Below, piece after piece: positions 6,731 to 12,200 of a stretch of 12,200 nt of DNA (the stretch's first letter is position 1; each line of letters opens with the position of its first letter). The notes beneath the pieces are model-generated. The model was not told the DNA's origin. It was given only the letters and a program-made list of their open reading frames with translations, and did not search any database. This DNA comes from an uncultured Ruminococcus sp. (lineage in GTDB: Bacteria; Bacillota; Clostridia; Oscillospirales; Ruminococcaceae). The stretch is taken from positions 1 to 12,200 of the forward strand of contig CAMHMM010000027.1 in assembly GCA_946186215.1 (NCBI GenBank). Direction: 5' to 3'. Position numbers and translations under genes: made by a program.

Positions 6731-8127
6731 AACATGGCGTTGACGGTCATATCGGAATGGACATCAGTAAGCACCTGATCCCAGCCGAGAAAGGGAAGCC
6801 CCTGATCGTTCTGTGTGGGTGTTACGGGAGGAACTGCCTGTCCGCCGTCAGCCACGGAAACGGTGTAGCGCTGGCCGTCGACCATGAATATGACGGTATG
6901 TGTCCTTGCGGCAAGAGGCTCGGTATCGTTCCATGAATCGTCGTCATCCTCGAGAGATTCGTCATCATCGAAGGGGATCTCTTCGTCGTTGAATTCATCA
7001 TCGTCATCGTCGTCAAGGTCCACATCAAAGTCATCATCATCAATATCGATATCATCGAGATCGGAGATGGGGCCTTCCACATCGTCGATGGAAGGATCAA
7101 AGGAGTAGACCGTGCCGACGGAATCCGCAGTGGTGGTGACTCTTGCGGTGGTGTACTGTGTAGTGTACTGAGTTGTGGTCACGACGCGCTCTGTCGTCCT
7201 CTCGGTCTCGCGCTCGGTAGTGGTCTCGGGCTCTGTTGTCTCAGAGGATTCGGGAGTCGTGGTCTCCTCGGTCTCAGTGGGCGTTGTGGTAGTCTCGGTA
7301 GTGGTCTCTGTTTCTGTCTCGCTTTCCTCGGGCTCTGTCTCTGCCTCGGAAGCAGGTGCCATATCATAGGCAGCCTTGATATCCTCGGAGGAGAATGCAA
7401 GGTCGTGGAAAGCTGCAATGGTAATGAGGTTCTTGAGGGTTATGGGATCGCATTTGTCAAGCTCTGCGGGAATGTTGAGATAATCAAAGGTAGGATCGCC
7501 GCCCTGGATCCCCGAAAGTATCCTGGCACCTCTGCCCTCGCCGAGGATCTCGGGCTTGCCGCCCTGATTGCCGTTGTAGTCGATGGGGTTGCCCAGATTA
7601 TCATAGAGCTGGAGCGAGGAATTGCCTGAGAACGAAATGACCTCGGTAGAGGGTGTTGTCTCGCCGCCCTGATCGCACACAAAGCGGATGACCGCGTCCT
7701 TTGTAGTAGCGGAAACGCTGTCGCTGCGGACGATGATGTTGCGCTTTGCGGAATTGGCGGAATTGATCAGCGCACTGCCCTTTACGATGTCGATGGTGCC
7801 GTCGCTCTTTCCGTTGAAGGAATCGGAAATGAAGGCTACGGTATCAGCGGAAAGAATGACATAATTGCCCTCGGTCTTTTCCTTTGTGCGGTATTCAAGA
7901 GTGCAGCTGCCGCTGCTTCCCACCTCGATGGTGTCTCCCGCTTTGAGAAACACATCCGCGGTGAGCGCTGCAGGCTCTGCGCCTTCGCTGGTGACCTTAA
8001 CATCACCTGAGGATGCGGAGACATACAGGCCGCTTCCCGAACCGCCCATATTCAATATAACAACGGTGATGATCACGACTATAACGGCCGCCGCGCCGAG
8101 GATCACTGCCGGTTTCATTGTTTTCAT
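6727..8127 (-). CDS. Membrane-anchored FecR-like surface protein with Thr/Glu stalk, poly-Asp segment and C-terminal InlB B-repeat-like domain
   Basis: This is a 466-residue protein of unknown function. A hydrophobic segment at about 7-26 with a short positive N-terminus predicts an N-terminal membrane anchor with the rest outside. Residues 34-150 look like a FecR-type beta-rich domain: VSASSGDVKV, an LKAGDTIEVG element, then VKGSALINS. Residues 260-335 are Thr/Glu-rich, a likely extended stalk. Residues 348-401 are extremely acidic, with runs of Asp up to six long. Residues 410-466 resemble one InlB/Listeria-Bacteroides B repeat (HTVIFMVDGQ, then FLGWDQVLTDVHSDMTVNAMF-type ending). There is no LPXTG sorting signal. 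The ATG has an AGAGG site upstream and a strong promoter about 100 bases away. The acidic segment might bind calcium or other cations; that is inference from composition. FecR is a fold-level assignment and does not imply iron regulation. Confidence 0.82.
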   Translation of the reverse strand: MKTMKPAVILGAAAVIVVIITVVILNMGGSGSGLYVSASSGDVKVTSEGAEPAALTADVFLKAGDTIEVGSSGSCTLEYRTKEKTEGNYVILSADTVAFISDSFNGKSDGTIDIVKGSALINSANSAKRNIIVRSDSVSATTKDAVIRFVCDQGGETTPSTEVISFSGNSSLQLYDNLGNPIDYNGNQGGKPEILGEGRGARILSGIQGGDPTFDYLNIPAELDKCDPITLKNLITIAAFHDLAFSSEDIKAAYDMAPASEAETEPEESETETETTTETTTTPTETEETTTPESSETTEPETTTERETERTTERVVTTTQYTTQYTTARVTTTADSVGTVYSFDPSIDDVEGPISDLDDIDIDDDDFDVDLDDDDDDEFNDEEIPFDDDESLEDDDDSWNDTEPLAARTHTVIFMVDGQRYTVSVADGGQAVPPVTPTQNDQGLPFLGWDQVLTDVHSDMTVNAMF

Positions 8128-8225
8128 ATCAAGACCTCTTTAACGAACAAAACTTCCTTAATGTCTGGCATGAGCATCAGGATGGCACACGCCGCCCCTT
8201 AGAGGCAGGGGACATCACTTTATTG
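8128..8225 (-). promoter_or_regulatory. Leader of the FecR-like gene
   Basis: Between the promoter and the ATG lie about 95 transcribed bases. The only structure I see is CCCCT/AGGGG around seven bases (roughly 8192-8208). I recognise no known riboswitch. Confidence 0.35.
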
Positions 8226-8254
8226 ATTATATCATAATTTTCCGGCCGTTTCAA
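8226..8254 (-). promoter_or_regulatory. Sigma-A promoter of the FecR-like gene
   Basis: On the minus strand TTGAAA (8249-8254) and TATAAT (8226-8231) are separated by 17 bases. The gene is therefore transcribed on its own, not only by read-through from rpe. Confidence 0.87.
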
Positions 8255-8296
8255 GTGTTTTACGAAAATTTGTCCGTTTCTTTCACAATACAGCAG

Positions 8297-8325
8297 CGGC
8301 GCAGCACCCGCAGGGCACTGCGCCG
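8297..8325 (-). terminator. GC-rich hairpin after rpe, possible terminator
   Basis: CGGCGCAG at 8297-8304 pairs with CTGCGCCG at 8318-8325, and the interior can add CCC/GGG around a three-base loop. It is placed 25 bases after the rpe stop codon and before the next promoter. Neither side has a proper T-run, so it may be a weak terminator or a 3'-end stabilising hairpin. Confidence 0.5.
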
Positions 8326-8350
8326 GTATGTTTATCGCATCAGCAGGTGG

Positions 8351-8992
8351 TCACACCCGCATAGCCTTTACTGCCTGCGCCATATCCTTTGCTCCGAAAA
8401 GATATGAGCCCGCTACGAGCACATTTGCTCCTGCGGCCTTTACCTCGGGGCAGGTCTTTGCGTTTATGCCGCCGTCTACCTGTATATCGGTGGTGAGGCC
8501 GCGTTCATTCAGGGCTGTGCGAAGCGCTCTTATCCTGTCTGTGCTTTCAGGTATAAAGCCCTGTCCGCCAAAGCCAGGCTCCACTGTCATAATAAGTATC
8601 ATATCAACGCTGCCGGCATATTCAAGGACTTGACTCACGGGCGTTGCGGGCTTGATGGCGATGCCTGCACGCTTTCCGCAGCGACGGATCTCGTTTATTA
8701 CTGCGTTCACATCCGGTGCGGCTTCAAGATGGAAGGTGATATTGTCCGCGCCGCTTTTTGCAAACGCTTCGATATAGCGGATAGGATCGGTTATCATAAG
8801 ATGTGCGTCCACAAACATATCCGTGCGCCGTCTGACGCTTTCGAGCACGGGTATGCCGTAGCTGATATTATTTACGAACACGCCGTCCATCACATCAAAG
8901 TGTATATGGTCACAGCCTGCTGCCTTTGCCCTGTCAAGCTCATTTCCCAGCTCACAGAGGTCTGCGCTGAGTATCGATGCGGAAACTATCAT
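8351..8992 (-). CDS. rpe: Ribulose-phosphate 3-epimerase
   Basis: Rpe interconverts ribulose 5-phosphate and xylulose 5-phosphate in the non-oxidative pentose phosphate pathway. The 213-residue TIM-barrel protein has the expected length and all signatures: HFDVMDG at 31-37 (metal ligands His31 and Asp33), AHLM at 63-66 (His64), TVEPGFGGQ at 136-144 for phosphate binding and QVDGG at 171-175 (Asp173, the second catalytic acid/base). The ATG at 8992 has a strong AAAGGAG site eight bases upstream. In many Firmicutes rpe sits beside rsgA, a serine/threonine kinase and thiamine pyrophosphokinase genes; here none of these is adjacent. The gene is monocistronic, with its own promoter and a hairpin before the next gene. 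Confidence 0.97.
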   Translation of the reverse strand: MIVSASILSADLCELGNELDRAKAAGCDHIHFDVMDGVFVNNISYGIPVLESVRRRTDMFVDAHLMITDPIRYIEAFAKSGADNITFHLEAAPDVNAVINEIRRCGKRAGIAIKPATPVSQVLEYAGSVDMILIMTVEPGFGGQGFIPESTDRIRALRTALNERGLTTDIQVDGGINAKTCPEVKAAGANVLVAGSYLFGAKDMAQAVKAMRV

Positions 8993-9011
8993 AGCAATGC
9001 TCCTTTATTGA

Positions 9012-9029
9012 TGCAGGGCGAGCCCTGCA
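9012..9029. repeat. Perfect inverted repeat in the rpe leader
   Basis: TGCAGGGC and GCCCTGCA flank a two-base centre. The hairpin lies just upstream of the rpe ribosome binding site (AAAGGAG, about 9001-9007), where it could affect translation. A related sequence is found at about 12026-12055, so it belongs to a dispersed repeat and need not be rpe-specific. Confidence 0.6.
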
Positions 9030-9060
9030 CTGTCGCCTTAGCGGTTTCTTCACTGTAATG

Positions 9061-9089
9061 ATTATACACCATCTGCCACTGTAAGTCAA
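9061..9089 (-). promoter_or_regulatory. Sigma-A promoter of rpe
   Basis: On the minus strand TTGACT (9084-9089) and TATAAT (9061-9066) are separated by 17 bases, the same layout as the recJ promoter. The leader to the rpe start is about 60 bases. Confidence 0.9.
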
Positions 9090-9091
9090 GC

Positions 9092-9376
9092 AGGCGGGCA
9101 AAGCCCGCAGTTACCCGTAATTTCATTTGTGGGTAATGCTTATTTGTGGCTCGGAACTTTTATGACTACTATTAGTTTATACTAAAGCAAAGCCCGCACC
9201 CTCCCGTACTTTCATTTGTGGGTAACTCTCGTTTGTAGCTCGGAGCTTTTATACCTACTATTATTTTGCACTAAGGCAGGCAGAGTCTGCACCCTCCCGG
9301 CGGCGAAACGCCGCTGTTACCCGTACTCTTTTTTGAAAAGGAACGCTCATCGGTGGCTCGGAGTTTTAATATATCC
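9092..9376 (+). repeat. Three imperfect ~90 bp repeats, each with two hairpins
   Basis: Units begin near 9092, 9181 and 9285. Each has a GC hairpin or its remnant: GCGGGC-AAA-GCCCGC at 9094-9108, GCAAAGCCCGC near 9187-9197, and GCGGCG-AAA-CGCCGC at 9300-9314. Next comes TTACCCGTA (CCTCCCGTA in the middle unit). In the first two units this is followed by TTTCATTTGTGGGTAA, whose GGGTAA can pair back with TTACCC. All units then contain a GTRGCTCGG element and an AT-rich tail. A fourth, inverted copy lies at 12082-12144. The units are too divergent to be recent duplications, and the shared paired arms suggest selection on structure or a mobile repeat family. Confidence 0.72.
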
Positions 9377-9699
9377 CCACCAATGCAAGAGGGCGAGGCT
9401 TTTCCGCCGGACAAACTAATATGAGAGGTTGATAAGCCTGAGAGCAGGTGACTGACAGAATTGCAGGGCGAGACATATCAAACAGAAAGCAGTCATACAT
9501 CGGCGACTGTCCCCACAGAACCTACCTGAGCGAATGTGCGAGTTAGTTTGCAAATAAATCTGAGTGGGTTATAAACGATGTCCAAATGCGAAGCAAATCA
9601 ACATCAGAGTGGGGAAAAGGGGATACAAAGGGGAGAAACGAAGAGGGGCGGCGCACAGATAAAGCCGTCATTTCAAATGAACACTCCGTCCCTCTGGTG
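9377..9699. other. Gene-free stretch between repeat blocks
   Basis: No convincing coding region lies here. A 69-codon frame at 9578-9787 lacks a good ribosome binding site and continues into the 55 bp repeat, so I do not call it. Visible structure: CAAACTAA at 9412-9419 is the inverse of TTAGTTTG at 9543-9550, enclosing about 120 bases; a purine-rich run with GGGG blocks spans about 9606-9650; and AAAGGGGAT there is complementary to ATCCCCTTT near 9704-9712. A structured RNA or a decayed mobile element are both possible; I recognise neither. Confidence 0.4.
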
Positions 9700-9754
9700 T
9701 TTCATCCCCTTTGACTCGCTGCAAATAAGCCGTTTAAGACAACAGGCTACCGTT
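9700..9754 (+). repeat. 55 bp repeat, left copy (inverted partner at the right edge)
   Basis: This sequence, beginning TTTCATCCCCTTTGACTCGC, matches the reverse complement of 12146-12200 at 53 of 55 positions. The right copy ends at the window edge, so the shared block may be longer on that side. The pair flanks the BIG_2-like gene and the transporter gene. Confidence 0.88.
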
Positions 9755-9850
9755 GAAACGGAACAAATTCAGTGGATAGCGTCATAGCTCTGCCGTTCAT
9801 ATCAAATTTTTATGATATATCAGCATCTTTCTTTTTATTTTTGTGCTACT

Positions 9851-9880
9851 TTCAAAAAATTAAGTTGTTCTTAATATAAT
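9851..9880 (+). promoter_or_regulatory. Possible promoter of the BIG_2-like gene
   Basis: TATAAT at 9875-9880 has TTCAAA 18 bases upstream (9851-9856). A second option is TTGTTC at 9865-9870 with TAATTA at 9887-9892. The whole region is very AT-rich, which makes chance matches likely. Confidence 0.4.
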
Positions 9881-9914
9881 ATTTTCTAATTATACATATT
9901 TGCGAGGAGGAATT

Positions 9915-9932
9915 ATGGTAAAATTATATTAA
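9915..9932 (+). CDS. Five-codon mini-ORF (MVKLY) behind a strong ribosome binding site
   Basis: GAGGAGG at 9904-9910 precedes ATG GTA AAA TTA TAT TAA with normal spacing. It lies 55 bases upstream of the real gene start, in the probable leader. It may be a translated leader peptide or the remnant of a broken start: a shifted frame after it reads as a hydrophobic stretch (IILTLFVFTIVGI) resembling a signal peptide. There is no direct evidence that it is translated. Confidence 0.3.
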   Translation: MVKLY

Positions 9933-9986
9933 CATTATTCGTATTTACTATTGTTGGAATTTAACATTCCGGATAGGAGGTAGCTT

Positions 9987-10670
9987 ATGAAAAGATCGTT
10001 GTCATTACTTACTGCATTTTTGCTTATGCTTGTATGTGCAGCAGTTCCTGCCCGCGCAGACAGCATTTTCGATGATTCAAAGGAGATCGCTCAGGGCATG
10101 AGTTACACCTTCCAGATCAGCGACAAATCCGCACAGCGGAGCTATATGGTGCAGACAGATGCAGAGGGCACCCTGCTGGTGTCAGTCACCTCAGATGTAA
10201 AGTTCCTTGATATCAGAGTATTCGATGCAGGCGGAACAGAGCTTACCGCAGAAAAGGCAAAAATCAAAACAGGCGCTCATTCCTATGATTCCACCTACAA
10301 GGTGAGCGACACCACAGGCGCATTCAATGCTGTTATGTCCTATCAGGTGAAGGAAGGTACATATTACATACAGTGTGCCCGTCCCAGCTGGTCTCCCGCA
10401 GAAGGCAAGGTTAAGCTCGCTGTCAAGCTTCCAGAGAAAACAGGCTCATCCTCAAACTACATGACAGTTATGCTCGGACAGGGTGATACGCTGAGCCTCG
10501 GCGCTGTCGTTACAGGAAAGATAAAGAACGATGTTTCGATCACATCCTCAAACGAAAATGTTGCGGTAGTCGATGAAGAAGGCAATGTTACCGCTGTTTC
10601 CGACGGTAATGCGGTCATCACCGTTCAGAGCGGGAAAAACGAATTCAAGATCGCAGTGATCGTTGGATAG
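9987..10670 (+). CDS. Secreted protein with C-terminal BIG_2-like (Ig-like group 2) domain
   Basis: A 227-residue exported protein of unknown function. Residues 1-24 form a classic signal peptide: MKR, a hydrophobic core, then ARA with likely cleavage before Asp25. Residues about 30-150 form a beta-rich module (MSYTFQIS, GTLLVSVTSD, EGTYYIQC) resembling prepeptidase C-terminal-type domains. Residues about 158-227 match the BIG_2 pattern, with SITSSNENVAVVDEEGN followed by VTAVSDGNAVITV. No lipobox, sorting signal, transmembrane anchor or catalytic motif is seen, so it is probably released or held non-covalently. The ATG has AGGAGGT five bases upstream, one of the best sites in the window. It is a single-gene unit, ended by a strong terminator, on the opposite strand from all genes to its left. 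Adhesion or polysaccharide binding is plausible only by analogy. Confidence 0.87.
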   Translation: MKRSLSLLTAFLLMLVCAAVPARADSIFDDSKEIAQGMSYTFQISDKSAQRSYMVQTDAEGTLLVSVTSDVKFLDIRVFDAGGTELTAEKAKIKTGAHSYDSTYKVSDTTGAFNAVMSYQVKEGTYYIQCARPSWSPAEGKVKLAVKLPEKTGSSSNYMTVMLGQGDTLSLGAVVTGKIKNDVSITSSNENVAVVDEEGNVTAVSDGNAVITVQSGKNEFKIAVIVG

Positions 10671-10710
10671 CTCTGAATCTGTATTTCAATAGCTTATGAT
10701 CAAGAAACGG

Positions 10711-10746
10711 CGGATCCCCCGAAGCAGCTTCGGGGGATCCGTTTGT
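10711..10746 (+). terminator. Strong terminator between convergent genes
   Basis: A perfect 14 bp stem, CGGATCCCCCGAAG at 10711-10724 with its complement at 10728-10741, closes a three-base loop and is followed by TTTGTG. It sits 40 bases after the BIG_2-like stop codon. In the other direction the stem is followed by CCGTTTC, so it may also stop transcripts of the transporter gene. Confidence 0.88.
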
Positions 10747-10808
10747 GCCTGTGAAGAGGGGCGGTGGTGGGGGTGTCACTGACAATATTATCGCTTTCGT
10801 TATCCATT

Positions 10809-11945
10809 TCATTTCTCCGAGAAATCCGTATCCATAGCTATCTGCAGCTCATAATCAGGATATTCCTTCTGAACATCCTTTACAACATCGGCATAGACAG
10901 CCCTGCGGTCAGCTGCATTAAAGCTTATTAGCACATCAAAGCGCATGGACTTGCTTTCTTTATCCAGATAAAATCCATGTGTCTGCTTTACATGGTCATG
11001 GGCAAGCGCGATCTCGCTGACTCTTTCCCGTATACGGATAATATCCTCATCCCTCGTGTTTATCGAGTAGATCCCGACTGCTGTCAGTATTACATTATGC
11101 TTTTCGATCACCTTCATTGTGATCCCGCGGATAAGCTTATCCAGCTGATCTGCCGTATATGTATCCGGCACCTCGATATGAACAGAACCATTCCATGTAT
11201 CGGGACCGTAATTATTGAGCACAAGGTCATATGCCCCCTGCACACCGTCGAATTCTCTGATGGTATCCTTGATAGACTGTGCGAGCTCTGCATCGTTTCG
11301 CTCTCCGAGTATCTGCGAAATGGTATCTTTCAACATTTCAAATCCGGATTTAACTATAACTACCGATATGATAGCACCGAGCCAAGCCTCCAGTGATATG
11401 TGAAAAACAAGGAATATGACAGCAGCAACCAGTGTAGATGCAGAGATAACAGAGTCAAGTGTGGCATCCTCTCCCGAATTGATAAGAGAATCGGAATTCA
11501 CCTTCTCGCCAACACCCTTGACATACCGTCCGAGAACGATCTTGACTATCACAGCCACTCCCACGATGATAAGCGATACTATATTGTAATCGGGCGTTTC
11601 CGGAGCAATTATCTTCTTTACCGACTCAACAAAGGAAGTCACACCTGCATAGAGTACTATCACAGATATTACCATCGCACTCAGATATTCAATGCGCCCG
11701 TATCCGAACGGGTGCTTTTTATCAGGCTCTTTCGCTGCAAGCTTAGTTCCGACGATCGTTATGATCGAGCTGCCCGCATCGGAAATATTATTAACAGCAT
11801 CAAGAACGATGGCGATAGAATTTGTCATAAGTCCTGTAACAGCCTTGAATGCCGCCAGGAGAACATTTGCTGCTATTCCTATGACACTTGTCCGGACTAT
11901 TGTTTTTTCTCTTGATGCGCTGTTTTTATCTTCTGTCCTGTTCAT
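10809..11945 (-). CDS. Cation diffusion facilitator (CDF) family transporter with extended C-terminus
   Basis: This 378-residue membrane protein exports divalent metal ions in exchange for protons. About six transmembrane helices occupy residues 15-210, with the family element HPFGYGRIEYLSA at 78-90. The transport-site motifs are NxxxD in helix 2 (Asn52-Asp56 in NNISD) and DxxxD in helix 5 (Asp160-Asp164 in DATLD). Zn-type CDFs usually have HxxxD in helix 5, and DxxxD is associated with Mn-type members, so manganese is the better guess. The cytoplasmic part is about 80 residues longer than in a typical 300-residue CDF: one ferredoxin-like unit at about 234-296 (NNYGPDTWNGSVHIEVP) and a second beta-alpha-beta segment at about 318-375. 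The ATG has GAGGGG upstream. No metal-responsive riboswitch is recognisable upstream. Confidence 0.94.
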   Translation of the reverse strand: MNRTEDKNSASREKTIVRTSVIGIAANVLLAAFKAVTGLMTNSIAIVLDAVNNISDAGSSIITIVGTKLAAKEPDKKHPFGYGRIEYLSAMVISVIVLYAGVTSFVESVKKIIAPETPDYNIVSLIIVGVAVIVKIVLGRYVKGVGEKVNSDSLINSGEDATLDSVISASTLVAAVIFLVFHISLEAWLGAIISVVIVKSGFEMLKDTISQILGERNDAELAQSIKDTIREFDGVQGAYDLVLNNYGPDTWNGSVHIEVPDTYTADQLDKLIRGITMKVIEKHNVILTAVGIYSINTRDEDIIRIRERVSEIALAHDHVKQTHGFYLDKESKSMRFDVLISFNAADRRAVYADVVKDVQKEYPDYELQIAMDTDFSEK

Positions 11946-12025
11946 TATGTATCCCCTCTTCAGTTATTTCATGCTGTTTATGATACGAATAGCAGTATCC
12001 TCTCCGATTATTTTGCCAACCGCAG

Positions 12026-12062
12026 AGTGCAGGCACAGCCTGCCTTGCCGCATTAGCGGTAC
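12026..12062. repeat. Copy of the repeat found in the rpe leader
   Basis: The stretch GTGCAGGCACAGCCTGC followed by TTGCCGCATTAGCGGT resembles 9012-9052 (TGCAGGGCGAGCCCTGCACT, then GTCGCCTTAGCGGT) in the same orientation. The AGGC/GCCT arms keep the palindrome although bases differ, suggesting compensating changes. It lies in the upstream region of the transporter gene. Confidence 0.5.
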
Positions 12063-12081
12063 ACTTTTATGATTTAATGTA

Positions 12082-12144
12082 CCGAGCTACAAATGTGTGC
12101 TTCCCTACAAAATAGCGCACGGGTAACCTCGGGCTTTGCCCGCC
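12082..12144 (-). repeat. Inverted copy of the two-hairpin repeat
   Basis: Read on the minus strand it has GGCGGGCAAAGCCCG, GGTTACCCGT and then TTTGTAGCTCGG, in the order seen in the units at 9092-9376. It lies directly beside the right copy of the 55 bp repeat, whereas on the left side the two repeat types are about 300-600 bases apart, so the blocks are modular. Confidence 0.65.
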
Positions 12145-12145
12145 T

Positions 12146-12200
12146 AACGGTAGCCTCTTGTCTTAAACGGCTGATTTGCAGCGAGTCAAAGGGGATGAAA
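12146..12200 (-). repeat. 55 bp repeat, right copy, reaching the window edge
   Basis: Inverted partner of 9700-9754, with two mismatches. Its outer end cannot be determined because the window stops here. Confidence 0.85.

Noticed and set aside
6884..7369. Ser-rich and Val-rich plus-strand frames opposite the FecR-like gene
   Set aside because: They arise from the repetitive Asp, Thr and Glu codons of the real gene read in antisense.
9092..9376. CRISPR array
   Set aside because: Only three diverged units with imperfect spacing and hairpins instead of repeat-spacer alternation.
9578..9787. 69-codon plus-strand frame in the repeat region
   Set aside because: It lacks a proper ribosome binding site and runs through the 55 bp repeat, so repeat sequence, not selection, probably explains it. 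A conserved translated homologue would change this.
11400..11915. 171-codon plus-strand frame opposite the CDF gene
   Set aside because: Antisense of the transporter's membrane region; no start signal or domain.
9700..12200. Insertion sequence or integron
   Set aside because: No transposase or integrase frame lies within, no target-site duplication can be seen, and the enclosed genes are ordinary cargo. It is kept only as an inverted-repeat observation.

Overview
The window looks like chromosomal DNA from a Gram-positive, low-to-mid GC gut or rumen bacterium of the class Clostridia, most likely a Ruminococcus-type member of the Oscillospiraceae. The evidence is the recJ - relA - MBL hydrolase - hemZ gene order (known from clostridial chromosomes), strong AGGAGG-type ribosome binding sites, several near-consensus sigma-A promoters with 17-base spacers, and secreted proteins with BIG_2-like, InlB B-repeat-like and Thr/Glu/Asp-rich segments. 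Assignment to a genus is inference from protein style, not from a marker gene.

Layout. (1) Positions 1-5402, minus strand: an operon read from a TTGACT-17-TATAAT promoter at 5374-5402 through recJ (single-strand DNA exonuclease), relA (bifunctional (p)ppGpp enzyme), a glyoxalase-II-like metallo-hydrolase and the start of a probable hemZ, which runs off the left edge. (2) 5460-6077, minus strand: tRNA-Pro(GGG) with its own promoter and terminator, then three 92-93 bp tandem repeats, then tRNA-Thr(CGT) with a long-stem terminator. The repeats are built from pieces of the neighbouring tRNA-Thr with a hairpin inserted, and are the most unusual item in the window. (3) 6105-9089, minus strand: yqeG (HAD phosphatase family), a membrane-anchored FecR-like protein with an acidic stalk, and rpe (ribulose-phosphate 3-epimerase). 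The last two have clear promoters of their own. (4) 9090-9986: about 0.9 kb with no convincing gene. It holds two-hairpin repeats of about 90 bp, a purine-rich stretch, and one copy of a 55 bp sequence that reappears inverted at the right edge. (5) 9987-12200: a secreted BIG_2-like protein on the plus strand and a cation diffusion facilitator on the minus strand, convergent on a strong terminator. The right edge repeats the left-flank elements in inverted orientation.

How the genes fit together. The left block is housekeeping: DNA repair, stringent response, and probably thiol-ester or glyoxal detoxification and heme-precursor metabolism. Rpe serves the pentose phosphate pathway. The FecR-like protein and the BIG_2-like protein are cell-envelope or exported proteins of unknown partner. 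The transporter probably exports a divalent metal; its site residues resemble the Mn-type subgroup more than the Zn type. I see no CRISPR array, phage gene, transposase or complete defence system. The novelty is in the repeats, not in a gene cluster.
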